NCBI RefSeq assembly: GCF_002245495.1
Contig: NZ_NQJF01000002.1
Coordinates: forward strand, 186,001-250,000
Direction of reading: 5' to 3'
Source: Oceanimonas baumannii
Lineage (GTDB): Bacteria; Pseudomonadota; Gammaproteobacteria; Enterobacterales; Aeromonadaceae
Length of the DNA: 64,000 nt
Every line of letters begins with the position of its first letter. Positions within the stretch are counted from its first letter, which is position 1. The notes under the pieces are model-generated. The model had not been told where the DNA came from and did not search any database. It worked only from the letters and a program-made list of their open reading frames with translations. The position numbers and the translations under genes were made by a program. Positions 42,424 to 51,556 of the stretch are shown here, one piece after another.

Positions 42424-43788
42424 ATGTTAAACCCTTTCGATTATGGCCAGTCCCAGTGGCTGCAAATTCTTCATGACTATTCACCGGCGCTAAGACATGA
42501 AATGCGTGAACTGGTGCAGGCGCACAGCCGGGAACTGGCGAGCAATTTTTATCAGCAAATGATGGAACTGCCGGATGCCCGGCGTTTTCTGGAGCACGAA
42601 CAGGTAGAGCAACAGCTGAAAGCGTCCATGAGCCGTTGGCTGGATCAGGTCTTTTCGGTTCAGGAGCCTGCCCAGATAGGGCCGTCCGTGGAACGCCAGT
42701 TTGAAGTGGGCCGGGTGCATGCCCGTATTAATCTGCCCATCAGTTTGGTGTCGGCGGGAGCCCGTCTGCATAAAAAACGTCTGCTTGAGCATGTTACCCG
42801 GCGCTGGTCCGGGCCCGATGACTGGCTGCAGGCCGCTACCTATCTGGCCGGGGTTATCGATCTGTCGCTGGAGCTGATGAACCTTGCGTTTGTTACCAAA
42901 GCGGATACCAAAAGTCGGGCAGCCGAGGCCTACCGTCTGCATAATCTGGGACTGAATCTTTCAGTAGAGCGTGAGCGCCAGCGGGCAGCTCTGCTTGACT
43001 GGAGCCAGGAGCTGATGTTTACCCTGCATCAGCCCGGCATGTCGTTGCAGCCGCTGCGACAGTCGGAGTTCGGGCTCTGGTTTTATCACCAGGCTGTTTC
43101 GATGTTTGAAGGTGCAAACGAGCTGGAAAAAATTGAGCATATCCTTCACCGGATTGACGAGCAGCACCTGCCGGCACTGATACCGGTGCTTGAAGACAGG
43201 GCTGCACTGGCAGAAAACATGGCCGCCTTACAGCAGCAGCTGAGATCGGTCTCTTATGTACTGACCAAGTTGTTTGATCGTTTTATCGAGCTGGAGCACG
43301 GCCGGGATACGCTGACCCGGTTGCTGGACAGGCGTTTTATGCCGGCGGTACTCAACCGAGAGGTGAGGCTGGCCATGCGTGGCGGCGGGAGCTTCTCCGT
43401 GGTGCTGTTTGATGTTGACCATTTCAAGTCCATTAATGATAACCATGGGCACAAGGGCGGAGACATGGTCTTGCAGCAGGTGGCAAGGCTGGTGGCAGAA
43501 AACATTCGCAGCAGTGATTTTTGTTTTCGTTATGGCGGTGAAGAATTACTGGTGGTGCTGGTGGAAGCCAATATCAGCAATGCACTGACAGTGGCTGATA
43601 AAATTCGTGAAAAGTTGCTGAGCAGTGAGCTGGAATTGCCCGACAATCAGAGTCTGAAAGTGACCATCAGCGGTGGCGTGGCCAGCTTTGACGGTCATCC
43701 TGATTATGAACAGCTGATTAAACGTGCCGATCAGGCGCTTTATCAGGCCAAATCTGCAGGCCGTAATCGCTGTGTTGCTGCCGGGTAA
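42424..43788 (+). CDS. Globin-coupled diguanylate cyclase (DosC/YddV-like)
   Basis: A 454-residue sensor enzyme. Residues 1-160 form a sensor globin with the proximal heme histidine at His99 in FEVGRVHARINLPISLVSAG. A middle helical region (about 170-295) links to a GGDEF domain (about 300-454). It contains FSVVLFDVDHFKSINDNHGH and the active-site loop RYGGEELLVVL (GGEEL, residues 371-375). An inhibitory I-site RSSD (362-365) lies five residues before the active site. It probably makes cyclic di-GMP in response to O2 or other heme gases, with product feedback. There is no EAL phosphodiesterase partner next to it, unlike E. coli dosCP. It meets the chaN-like gene end to end. Confidence 0.92.
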   Translation: MLNPFDYGQSQWLQILHDYSPALRHEMRELVQAHSRELASNFYQQMMELPDARRFLEHEQVEQQLKASMSRWLDQVFSVQEPAQIGPSVERQFEVGRVHARINLPISLVSAGARLHKKRLLEHVTRRWSGPDDWLQAATYLAGVIDLSLELMNLAFVTKADTKSRAAEAYRLHNLGLNLSVERERQRAALLDWSQELMFTLHQPGMSLQPLRQSEFGLWFYHQAVSMFEGANELEKIEHILHRIDEQHLPALIPVLEDRAALAENMAALQQQLRSVSYVLTKLFDRFIELEHGRDTLTRLLDRRFMPAVLNREVRLAMRGGGSFSVVLFDVDHFKSINDNHGHKGGDMVLQQVARLVAENIRSSDFCFRYGGEELLVVLVEANISNALTVADKIREKLLSSELELPDNQSLKVTISGGVASFDGHPDYEQLIKRADQALYQAKSAGRNRCVAAG

Positions 43789-44703
43789 TCACAGGCATTC
43801 GGGGAGTTCCATTTTTATAGCCGGGAATGGTTCACCGTCCAGCCGGGGAGCGGGCAGGGCCTGAACCTTCAGAGACCATAACGGCGCGTCTGGCGCAGCC
43901 TCACCGGACAAGACCGGGTAGATAAGGGCAATATTCAGCTTTGGCATGCGTGCTTTCAGGCGCTGGGCGGTTCCCATACCATCGGCAATATGGAAACGGC
44001 CAACGGTCAGCATGATTCTGTGCCCCGGGTGTGTGGCCAGATAGGCTGCCATGCTTTCTGCCATGGTGTCGTCCCAGGCGGTCTGGGCGGCAAACTGACG
44101 TTCGTCGGGGCTGTGGCCATGAAAGCGGGTGTTCATAAAGCGGGACTTGTATTCGTCTTCATCCAGCGTCAGCCGCCCGGCCACCCAGCCCCGCTCGGTC
44201 GCCGGCAGTTTGTCCAGATAGCCGGGACCTTGCTGGCCAATGCAACGCACAATGTGGCGGGGCGCGTTGGCAGCAATGACATCGATACCGGCCGACTTGG
44301 CCAGCTCTATGAGCGGGCGATAATCGTGGCGATAGGAAGGCCAGGCATCGGCCTGCTCAATAAACGCATCCTCTCCCAGCTTGCCGCTCAGGTAGGCGTT
44401 CAGTTCAGCCTGATGATTCCGGGTGAATTGCTCCATGGCCAGTGCCAGCGGCTCAGGCTGTTCCAGCAGGGCGGCCAGCAGTGTTGCCTGAAACCGGTGC
44501 ACCCCCGGATGCCCGTGCAGCTCACCCACCATAATGACATCCATGCCGGCCAGCCGCTCTGCCGCCGTTGCTGCGCTCAGCATCTGGCCTCTGTCATCTG
44601 TCAGGGTAAAATCGTAAAGGGTGGCGGGGGCAGTTGCGGCACCGGTATGCACCTGACAGCCGGTCAGCAGCAGAGCGCACAGCAACATACTTATCTGTCT
44701 CAT
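43789..44703 (-). CDS. ChaN-family heme-binding lipoprotein
   Basis: A 304-residue lipoprotein. The signal is MRQISMLLCALLLTGCQ with lipobox LTGC (Cys16). The ChaN/DUF399 domain has VIMVGELHGHPGVHRFQATL, PLALAMEQFTRNHQAELNAY, RHDYRPLIELAKSAGIDVIA, NAPRHIVRCIGQQGPGYL and IMLTVGRFHIADGMG. Campylobacter ChaN binds cofacial hemes and was proposed to act in iron uptake. Its 3' end abuts that of the diguanylate cyclase with no gap. It is unlinked to the heme operon 10 kb away, so a heme role here is inferred from the family only. Confidence 0.88.
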   Translation of the reverse strand: MRQISMLLCALLLTGCQVHTGAATAPATLYDFTLTDDRGQMLSAATAAERLAGMDVIMVGELHGHPGVHRFQATLLAALLEQPEPLALAMEQFTRNHQAELNAYLSGKLGEDAFIEQADAWPSYRHDYRPLIELAKSAGIDVIAANAPRHIVRCIGQQGPGYLDKLPATERGWVAGRLTLDEDEYKSRFMNTRFHGHSPDERQFAAQTAWDDTMAESMAAYLATHPGHRIMLTVGRFHIADGMGTAQRLKARMPKLNIALIYPVLSGEAAPDAPLWSLKVQALPAPRLDGEPFPAIKMELPECL

Positions 44704-44794
44704 CAGAGGCCCTTTTATTTAATACGGTTTGGTAACGGTAATTCACCATTAAAGGCATTATCATAACCAGCATGTTGATTCAACTGAAACCACT

Positions 44795-45940
44795 ATGACG
44801 CCTGCACGCTGGCTGGCATTGTTTTTTGCCCTTTATTACTTTGGCTACGGCACCTTTTTACCTTACTGGGCGCTGTGGCTGGGAGACGCCGGTGCCGGCG
44901 CCGGGCTGGTGGGGTTACTGCTGGGGCTGGGCATGGCGGTGCGCTGTGCCGGCATTCTGGGGATTATGGGCCGGGTGCGGTCGGCCCGGCATTTGCTGCC
45001 GGTCATGCAGGGCCTGAGTGTGCTGAGTCTGCTCGCCTTTATGGCCTTTTATGGCTGGCAGTCCACCGTCGGCCTGCTGGTGCTGACGCTGGCGGTAAAC
45101 CTGGTGTATCCGGCCCTGATCCCGCTCAGCGAGGCCATGGCCAGCCGTTATATTGTGCAGATCCGGCTGGATTACGGCAAGGCCCGGCTATGGGGCTCTG
45201 CGGCCTTTATTGCCGCCAATCTGGCGGTGGGCATGCTCAATGAATACGGTGGTAGCCAGTGGATACTGCACAGCATGGTGATGTCGCTGGCTCTGCTTAT
45301 CCTGTTGACCTTGCTGCAGCCCCGGCCTGCCCCCGCTGAGCAGCCGGCCGGGCGTGGCGGTGATAGTATCATGCGGGTGCTGCAGCGGCCCGGGGTGGGA
45401 CGTTTTTTGCTGATCACGGCCTTGTTGCAGGGCAGTCACGCGTTTTACTACGGGTTCAGTGCCCTTTACTGGCAACAGCAGGGTTACAGTACGACGGTGA
45501 TCGGTTATTTGTGGGGGCTGGGCGTACTGGCCGAAATTATGATATTTGCGCTGGACCGGAAGTGGCTCGCTCAGCTGACGGCGCGCGTACTGCTGGCGGC
45601 CGGCCTGCTTTGTGCTCTGTGCCGCTGGTTAATGCTGGGTGCCACCACCGAGCTGATATGGCTGGTGCTGGCGCAGTTGCTGCATGCCGGCAGTTTCGGG
45701 CTCAGCCATCTGGGTGCGGTGCGTTTTATCAGCCGCGAGCTGGATGAAGCGGCTGTATTTGGTGCCCAGGCGCTGTATGCCTCCATTGCCCTTGGCATGG
45801 TATCAGGCATACTGCTGATGTTGTCGGGGCAGCTTTATCCGGGCCTGGGCGGACATACTTTCTGGTTAATGGCAGCGCTGGTGCTGCCGGTGGCCTGGCT
45901 GCTGGCCAGGCCCTTGTCTGAGGAGCAACAAGCGAGATGA
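44795..45940 (+). CDS. MFS transporter, HcaT/3-phenylpropionate permease-like
   Basis: A 381-residue, 12-helix major facilitator of the MFS_1_like (HcaT/LacY-related) group. The N-terminus is ALYYFGYGTFLPYWALWLGD; other marks are GLLLGLGMAVRCAGILGIMG, YPALIPLSEAMASRYIVQ, YGKARLWGSAAFIAANLAVG and HFLYYG-like HAFYYGFSALYWQQQGYSTT. HcaT-type proteins are putative phenylpropionate or nucleoside permeases; the substrate is unknown here. The stop overlaps the start of the CrbS-like kinase gene by four bases (ATGA), so the two are translationally coupled. Confidence 0.82.
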   Translation: MTPARWLALFFALYYFGYGTFLPYWALWLGDAGAGAGLVGLLLGLGMAVRCAGILGIMGRVRSARHLLPVMQGLSVLSLLAFMAFYGWQSTVGLLVLTLAVNLVYPALIPLSEAMASRYIVQIRLDYGKARLWGSAAFIAANLAVGMLNEYGGSQWILHSMVMSLALLILLTLLQPRPAPAEQPAGRGGDSIMRVLQRPGVGRFLLITALLQGSHAFYYGFSALYWQQQGYSTTVIGYLWGLGVLAEIMIFALDRKWLAQLTARVLLAAGLLCALCRWLMLGATTELIWLVLAQLLHAGSFGLSHLGAVRFISRELDEAAVFGAQALYASIALGMVSGILLMLSGQLYPGLGGHTFWLMAALVLPVAWLLARPLSEEQQAR

Positions 45941-48900
45941 TGCAGGGCTGGACCGTTATTAATATTGCACTGGTCTACCTCGGGGTGCTGTTTTTGCTGG
46001 CCTGGCTGGGAGACCGGCCGAGCATGAGCAACCTGGTACGCCGTATGCGGCCCATGCTGTACAGCTTGTCTCTGGCCGTTTACTGCACCTCCTGGAGCTT
46101 TTTTGGCACTGTCGGTCAGGCCAGTACCGATGGCTGGACCTTTTTCACCATTTATCTTGGTCCCGTGATTATTTTCACCTTCGGCGGACGCTTTATTGCC
46201 CGTTTGATTGAAGTGGCCAAGCGGGAACATATCACCTCCATTGCCGACTTCATTGCTGCCCGTTATGGCAAATCGCAACGGCTGGCGGTGTTTATCACCT
46301 TGATCGCGATAGTCGGGGTGCTGCCCTATATCGCGCTGCAACTCAAAGCCATTGTGATGGGGCTGAGCCTGATGGCGCCTGATGTAGTGGCCGGTGCCGG
46401 CCGTAATGCCGGTGAAGTCGCGCTGATGGTCACCTTGCTGTTTACCCTGTTTATTCTGCTGTTCGGTACTCGTCATATTGATGCTACCGAGCATCAGCGG
46501 GGCGTGATGGTGGCCATTGCCGCCGAATCGGTGGTGAAGCTGATTGCCTTTATTGTGGTCGGCGGTTTTGCACTCTGGCTGGTGCTGGCCTATCCCAGTC
46601 AGCACAGGGTGATGGTGGCAGAAGATTTCATCGGCAGTCTGAGCACGGTAAGCGGCGGTCATCTGCTGGATATCGGCGTGTACACCCTGTTGTCCATGAG
46701 TGCCATCATTTGTCTGCCGCGTCAGTTTCATGTGGCGGTAGTGGAGCATCACAGCGAAGCCGATCTGCGTCTGGCCCGTCGTATCTTTCCGGTTTATCTG
46801 CTGTTGTTCGGCCTGCTGGTGTTGCCGTTGTCGCTGGCCGGCCAGCAGTGGCTGTCACCGGGGACGTCTCCCGATACCTATGTTATCAGTCTGCCGCTGG
46901 ATCTTGGGCATTCCTATCTGGCCATGCTGGCCTTTATCGGCGGGGCATCGGCCGCCACCGGTATGATGATTATCTCCACCATCGCGCTGGCCATCATGAT
47001 CAGTAATGATCTGGTGTTGCCGATGATACTGCGCCGGCGTCAGTTGCAGGGGGCGGGGTTTGAGGATGTGGCGCAACTGCTGCTGAACGTGCGCCGCACC
47101 GCCATTGTGGTGATCATGGCCACGGCCTGGCTGGTGTTTTTATGGCTGGGCGACATCAGCAGCCTGTCGCGTATCGGCTATCTCAGTTTTGCGGCCATCG
47201 CCCAGTTTGCTCCGGCACTGGTGCTGGGGCTGTTGTGGCGAGGTGGCAACCGGCGGGGGGCCTACTGGGGGTTAAGCCTGGGCATGCTGATGTGGCTGCT
47301 GAACCTGATGGCGGAAACCGGCCTGTTTGCTGGTGATGCCAGTACCAACGTGGTGCTCTGGTTGCTGACGCCGCCGGCACTGGGGTGGCTGGCCGAGATG
47401 AGCCCGGTGACCTGGGGTATTTTACTCAGCCTGGGGTGTAACCTCGCTGGCTATCTGGCGGGCTCCTGGCTGTCGGTGTCATCGATGGGAGAGCGCTTTC
47501 AGGCTGCGGCCTTTGTCGGCCGGCATCAGAAAGATGATGGTGATGTTTACCGGGCCAAGGTGACGGTACGGGATCTGGAGCAGCTGGCATCGCGTTTTGT
47601 GGGCGAAGCCAGGGTCAAGCGGGCTTTTGCCCGTTACGCCGGAGAGCAGGGTACGCTGGAAGGCAGCATGCAAGCTCCGGCCAGCTTAATCCGGCATACC
47701 GAGCGGGTGCTGGCCGGGGTATTTGGCACCTCATCGGCCCGTCTGGTACTGGCGTCAGCAGTGCAGGGACGCTCTATGGAGCTGGAAGAGCTTGCGACCA
47801 TTGTGGACGAAGCCGGTGATGTGTTTCGTTTCAACCGGGGTTTGTTACAGGGTGCCATCGAGCACATTGGTCTGGGTATTTCGGTGGTGGACAAAGAGCT
47901 CAGACTGGTGGCCTGGAACCGGCGCTATCTGGAATTGTTTCAATACCCCACCGGATTGGTACGGGTGGGCCGGCCTATTGCCGATATTATTCGCCATAAT
48001 GCCGAGCAGGGTCTGTGCGGCCCGGGTGAGGTTGATAAACAAGTCAACCGCCGGGTGTCTTTCATGAAAGCCGGCAGCCGGCATGTGTCGTCCCGCACCC
48101 GCCCCGATGGCCGGGTGATTGAAGTGCAGGGTAACCCCATGCCCGGAGGCGGATTTGTGATGACCTTCAGCGATATCACTACCTTCCGCAAGGCCGAGCA
48201 GGTGCTGAAAGACGCCAATGTTATGCTGGAACAACGGGTGGCCGAGCGGACTCAGGAGCTGTCGGCAGTGAATGAGCAGTTGCTGGAAGCGAACCGTCAG
48301 GCGGAGCTGGCCAATGCCTCCAAAAGCCGTTTTCTGGCTGCAGTGAGTCATGATCTGATGCAGCCGCTAAATGCGGCCAAGTTATTTGCTTCTTCCTGGC
48401 TGGAAACTTCCGGCGACGAGGAGAGCCGGCGGCTGGCCGGGCATATTGATCGCTCGTTAACGGCGGCGGAAGAACTGATTGGTGACTTGCTGGATATGTC
48501 GCGGCTGGAGTCGGGCAAGCTGGTGCCCCGGTTTCAGGATTTTCCCATTAAAGGACTGTTCGATACCCTCCAGGCGGAGTTTGGCGTGCTGGTAGAGCAG
48601 CAGGGCGGCGCGTTTGCCGTGGTGAACAGCAAAGTGGGGGTGCACAGCGATCCTCGCTTGCTGCGGCGCATTCTGCAGAATTTTTTAACCAATGCCCTGC
48701 GTTATACCAATGGGGGACATATTGTGCTGGGTCTGCGCCGGCTGGGTGACCAGGTACGCATTGAAGTATGGGATAACGGTCCCGGCATACCTGCCGACAA
48801 GCTGGATGTGATCTTTGATGAGTTTATGCGGCTGGAGCCGGGGCAGCGTCATCAGCAGGGACTGGGCCTTGGACTGGCCATTTCGCAGGGGCTGGCGGGA

Positions 48901-49410
48901 ATACTTGATCATAAGCTGGGGGTGCACTCACAGGAGGGAAAAGGCTCGGTATTCAGCGTGACGCTGCCGCGTTCCCGTCAGTTGCCAGGCACCATGGTGC
49001 CGGCCCCCGTTGCCGTGGCCGGCGGCAATAACCGGCTTGCTGGTTTGCGGGTGCTGTGCATTGATAACGAAGCGGATATTCTGACGGCGATGAAGAGCCT
49101 GCTGGAACGCTGGGGATGTGAGGTATCGCTGGCAGGCAGTGCAGGCAGTGCTCAGGCGCTGTGTCATGAAGGCCTGGTACCTCAGGTGATCCTGTCTGAC
49201 TATCATCTCGATGATGGTGAAACCGGTGTTTCCGCCATCAATATGCTTCGCCTGGAATTTGGCTGTATTCCTGCCGTGGTGATTAGCGCCGATCGTCAGC
49301 CTGAGCTGCAACAGCAGTTACAACAGCTGGATTTAAGTTATCTGAGCAAGCCGGTCAAGCCGCTCAAGCTCAGGACGTTGCTGCAGCACCTGGTGAAAAG
49401 CGGAGGATAG
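45937..49410 (+). CDS. crbS: CrbS-like sensor: sodium/solute symporter fused to hybrid histidine kinase
   Basis: A 1157-residue protein in four blocks. A 12-13-helix SSS/SLC5 symporter-like domain covers residues 1-510 (CTSWSFFGTVGQASTDGWTF, REHITSIADFIAARYGKSQR). A PAS domain lies near 640-745 (LRLVAWNRRYLELFQYPTGL), followed by a coiled coil. A HisKA/HATPase_c kinase has the phospho-His at about 805 (AAVSHDLMQPLNAAKLF) and DNGPGIPADKLDVIFDEFMR. A C-terminal receiver has Asp1088 (VILSDYHLDDGETG). This order matches CrbS/MxtR, which with CrbR/ErdR activates acetyl-CoA synthetase and acetate use. The adjacent convergent NarL-type regulator strengthens the call. The ligand is not shown by the sequence. 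Confidence 0.85.
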   Translation: MMQGWTVINIALVYLGVLFLLAWLGDRPSMSNLVRRMRPMLYSLSLAVYCTSWSFFGTVGQASTDGWTFFTIYLGPVIIFTFGGRFIARLIEVAKREHITSIADFIAARYGKSQRLAVFITLIAIVGVLPYIALQLKAIVMGLSLMAPDVVAGAGRNAGEVALMVTLLFTLFILLFGTRHIDATEHQRGVMVAIAAESVVKLIAFIVVGGFALWLVLAYPSQHRVMVAEDFIGSLSTVSGGHLLDIGVYTLLSMSAIICLPRQFHVAVVEHHSEADLRLARRIFPVYLLLFGLLVLPLSLAGQQWLSPGTSPDTYVISLPLDLGHSYLAMLAFIGGASAATGMMIISTIALAIMISNDLVLPMILRRRQLQGAGFEDVAQLLLNVRRTAIVVIMATAWLVFLWLGDISSLSRIGYLSFAAIAQFAPALVLGLLWRGGNRRGAYWGLSLGMLMWLLNLMAETGLFAGDASTNVVLWLLTPPALGWLAEMSPVTWGILLSLGCNLAGYLAGSWLSVSSMGERFQAAAFVGRHQKDDGDVYRAKVTVRDLEQLASRFVGEARVKRAFARYAGEQGTLEGSMQAPASLIRHTERVLAGVFGTSSARLVLASAVQGRSMELEELATIVDEAGDVFRFNRGLLQGAIEHIGLGISVVDKELRLVAWNRRYLELFQYPTGLVRVGRPIADIIRHNAEQGLCGPGEVDKQVNRRVSFMKAGSRHVSSRTRPDGRVIEVQGNPMPGGGFVMTFSDITTFRKAEQVLKDANVMLEQRVAERTQELSAVNEQLLEANRQAELANASKSRFLAAVSHDLMQPLNAAKLFASSWLETSGDEESRRLAGHIDRSLTAAEELIGDLLDMSRLESGKLVPRFQDFPIKGLFDTLQAEFGVLVEQQGGAFAVVNSKVGVHSDPRLLRRILQNFLTNALRYTNGGHIVLGLRRLGDQVRIEVWDNGPGIPADKLDVIFDEFMRLEPGQRHQQGLGLGLAISQGLAGILDHKLGVHSQEGKGSVFSVTLPRSRQLPGTMVPAPVAVAGGNNRLAGLRVLCIDNEADILTAMKSLLERWGCEVSLAGSAGSAQALCHEGLVPQVILSDYHLDDGETGVSAINMLRLEFGCIPAVVISADRQPELQQQLQQLDLSYLSKPVKPLKLRTLLQHLVKSGG

Positions 49411-49463
49411 GGGTGTCAGGGCAGTCTGTGGGCTCGCTGTCTGCCGGTTCCGAGCCCGCCAGG

Positions 49464-50102
49464 TCAGAACTCGCCGCCTTCCAGTTGTGACAACGCGATG
49501 ACCGCCTGAGTACGGTTTTTCACGTCAAGCTTGCGGAAAATAGCAGTAACATGCGCCTTGATGGTGGCTTCCGATACATCCAGTTCATAGGCAATCTGCT
49601 TGTTCAGTTTGCCTTCCGACAACATGGTCAGCACCTTGAATTGCTGAGGCGTGAGGCTGGCCAGACGGCTGGCCATGTCGTCTTCGGGGGCATCATCAGG
49701 ATTAATGCCTTCCGGAAACCAGCCGTCGCCTTCCAGCACTGTATTCAGCGCATTGACCAGCACCGGCATGGGGGATGATTTGGGAATAAAACCCACGGCC
49801 CCGAGACGCATAGCCTGTTGTACTACATTGGTTTCTTCACTGGCCGATACCACGACTACGGGCAGTGACGGATACAGTGCCCGTAGCCGGGTCAGGCCGG
49901 AGAAGCCACTGGCGCCGGGCATTTTCAGATCCAGCAGCAGCAGGTCTGTGTCATCGGTTTCTGACAACAGCTGCAGCAGGCTGTCGATGCTGTCCACTTC
50001 CTGCAGGTGAACTCCCTGCACGGCCAGCTGCACGGCCTGCTGCAGTGCGTTGCGAAACAGGGGGTGGTCATCGGCAATGATAATGCGATAGCCCGAGTCC
50101 AT
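49464..50102 (-). CDS. crbR: CrbR-like NarL/LuxR-family response regulator
   Basis: A 212-residue regulator. The receiver (1-120) has acidic pocket IIIADDHPLF, phospho-Asp58 in DLLLLDLKMPGASG, the Thr/Ser position in VVVSASEE and Lys in GFIPKSS. The LuxR-type DNA-binding domain (about 145-210) has LTPQQFKVLTMLSEGKLNKQ, IAYELDVSEATIKAHVTAIF and RKLDVKNRTQAVIAL. It sits tail to tail with the CrbS-like kinase gene, 53 bases apart. CrbR/ErdR proteins activate acs and related acetate or alcohol genes. No acs is present in the window, so the regulon lies elsewhere. Confidence 0.87.
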   Translation of the reverse strand: MDSGYRIIIADDHPLFRNALQQAVQLAVQGVHLQEVDSIDSLLQLLSETDDTDLLLLDLKMPGASGFSGLTRLRALYPSLPVVVVSASEETNVVQQAMRLGAVGFIPKSSPMPVLVNALNTVLEGDGWFPEGINPDDAPEDDMASRLASLTPQQFKVLTMLSEGKLNKQIAYELDVSEATIKAHVTAIFRKLDVKNRTQAVIALSQLEGGEF

Positions 50103-50231
50103 GATGCGTTCCTTGTGTCGGTAAAGTATTCAATGGAAGCTCGTTCCATTTTAAATTGTATGATAGGGCTTTGCAGCGTGGCTGAGAACTCTTTGGCCCT
50201 ATTTTCGTGATCACGTAGATTGAGCCGGAAC

Positions 50232-51545
50232 ATGTTTGAAAGCAAATCAGAATCAGAGCGCGGCTGGCTGGCCCGCCTGACAGATAATGATGAAGATGCT
50301 CGCATCTGCAAAGATATTCCCGATGATCAATGTCATCAGGCGGTGGGTAACCGGCGCAGATTGATTCTGGCTCAGCTGGCCACGGCACTGGCCGAGCTGA
50401 TGATGAATGCCAAAACCGTTCTGCCCTGGCTGTTTCAGGCTGTAGGGGCACCGCTCTGGCTGATTGGCTGGCTGGTGCCTATTCGGGAAAGCGGCTCCAT
50501 GCTGCCTCAGCTCTTGCTCGGGGCCAGGGTGCGGTTAATGCCGTTGCGCAAGAGAGCCTGGTTATGGGGGGCCGGTTTGCAGGCCGGCTGTCTGGTACTG
50601 ATGGCCATGACGGCATGGCTTTGGTCGGGCTGGTTGGCCGGGGTACTGTTATTGCTGCTGCTGGCCCTGATGAGCCTTGCCAGAGGACTTTGCTCTATTG
50701 CTTCCAAGGACGTGCTGGGTAAGACCATTCCCAAACAAGAACGGGGCAAGGTGACCGGTGCCGGGGCCAGTCTGGCTGGGGGAGCGGGGCTGATATTCGG
50801 CTTGCTGCTGACGATACCGGATTCTCTGCCGCTGTGGGGATATGTGCTGATTTTGCTGACCGCCGCGGCCATATGGGGGCTTGGGATCTGGTGCTACAGT
50901 GGTATTCAGGAGCTGCCCGGAGCCACCGAAGGGGGCGTTAACGGCTGGCAGTATGCGCTTGCCAGCCTGAAACTGGTCAAGCAGGATCCTGCGTTCGGGC
51001 GCTTTCTGCTGGTGAGAACCCTGCTGATGTCCACGGCGCTGGTTGCACCCTATTATGTGCTGGTGGCGCAGGATTATAACGGGGGCATACAGGTGCTGGG
51101 AGGGATGGTTATCGCTCAGGGACTGGCCCAGTTTATCAGCAGCTGGCTCTGGGGTAAGCTGGCCGATGTTTCTTCACTGCGGGTGTTGCAACTGGCCGGG
51201 TTGATTGCCGCCGTGCTGGGGCTGGTCGTCTGTTTTCATCTTGCTCTTGAAGACCGTGTGCCAGCGGGATATTTTGCACTGGTTATCTTTATCCTCAGCG
51301 TGGCTCATGCCGGTGTGCGGGTGGGCCGAAAAACCTTTCTGGTCGATCTGGCCGGAGGTGACAAACGCACCGATTATGTTGCCGTGAGCAATACGCTGAT
51401 GGGAGTTCTGCTGTTGCTGGCAGGGGCGCTGAGTATGTTGCTGGGGTTGCTGTCGGCGCTGGCGGTGATACTGGTGTTTTCTTTGTTAACACTTCTTGGT
51501 GTATGGTTGGCACAGGGCCTGCCGAATGTTCAGGACGACTCATAA
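50232..51545 (+). CDS. MFS transporter of unknown substrate
   Basis: A 437-residue transporter with an unusual hydrophilic N-terminal extension of about 40 residues (MFESKSESERGWLARLTDND). It is followed by 12 helices, among them WLFQAVGAPLWLIGWLVPIR, RGKVTGAGASLAGGAGLIFG, LVRTLLMSTALVAPYYVLVA and GQLIS-like AQFISSWLWGKLADVSSLRV. ATG 50232 is preferred over an upstream TTG at 50220; the Shine-Dalgarno is weak for both. It is divergent from crbR, so CrbR could regulate it (inference). An 11-base gap leads to the DUF3108-like gene, so they are likely co-transcribed. Confidence 0.8.
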   Translation: MFESKSESERGWLARLTDNDEDARICKDIPDDQCHQAVGNRRRLILAQLATALAELMMNAKTVLPWLFQAVGAPLWLIGWLVPIRESGSMLPQLLLGARVRLMPLRKRAWLWGAGLQAGCLVLMAMTAWLWSGWLAGVLLLLLLALMSLARGLCSIASKDVLGKTIPKQERGKVTGAGASLAGGAGLIFGLLLTIPDSLPLWGYVLILLTAAAIWGLGIWCYSGIQELPGATEGGVNGWQYALASLKLVKQDPAFGRFLLVRTLLMSTALVAPYYVLVAQDYNGGIQVLGGMVIAQGLAQFISSWLWGKLADVSSLRVLQLAGLIAAVLGLVVCFHLALEDRVPAGYFALVIFILSVAHAGVRVGRKTFLVDLAGGDKRTDYVAVSNTLMGVLLLLAGALSMLLGLLSALAVILVFSLLTLLGVWLAQGLPNVQDDS

Positions 51546-51556
51546 GAGGATACATC

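Noticed and set aside
49430-49457. Hairpin GGGCTCG / CGAGCCC between crbS and crbR as a terminator
   Set aside because: A 14-base loop and no T-run make it too weak to claim.
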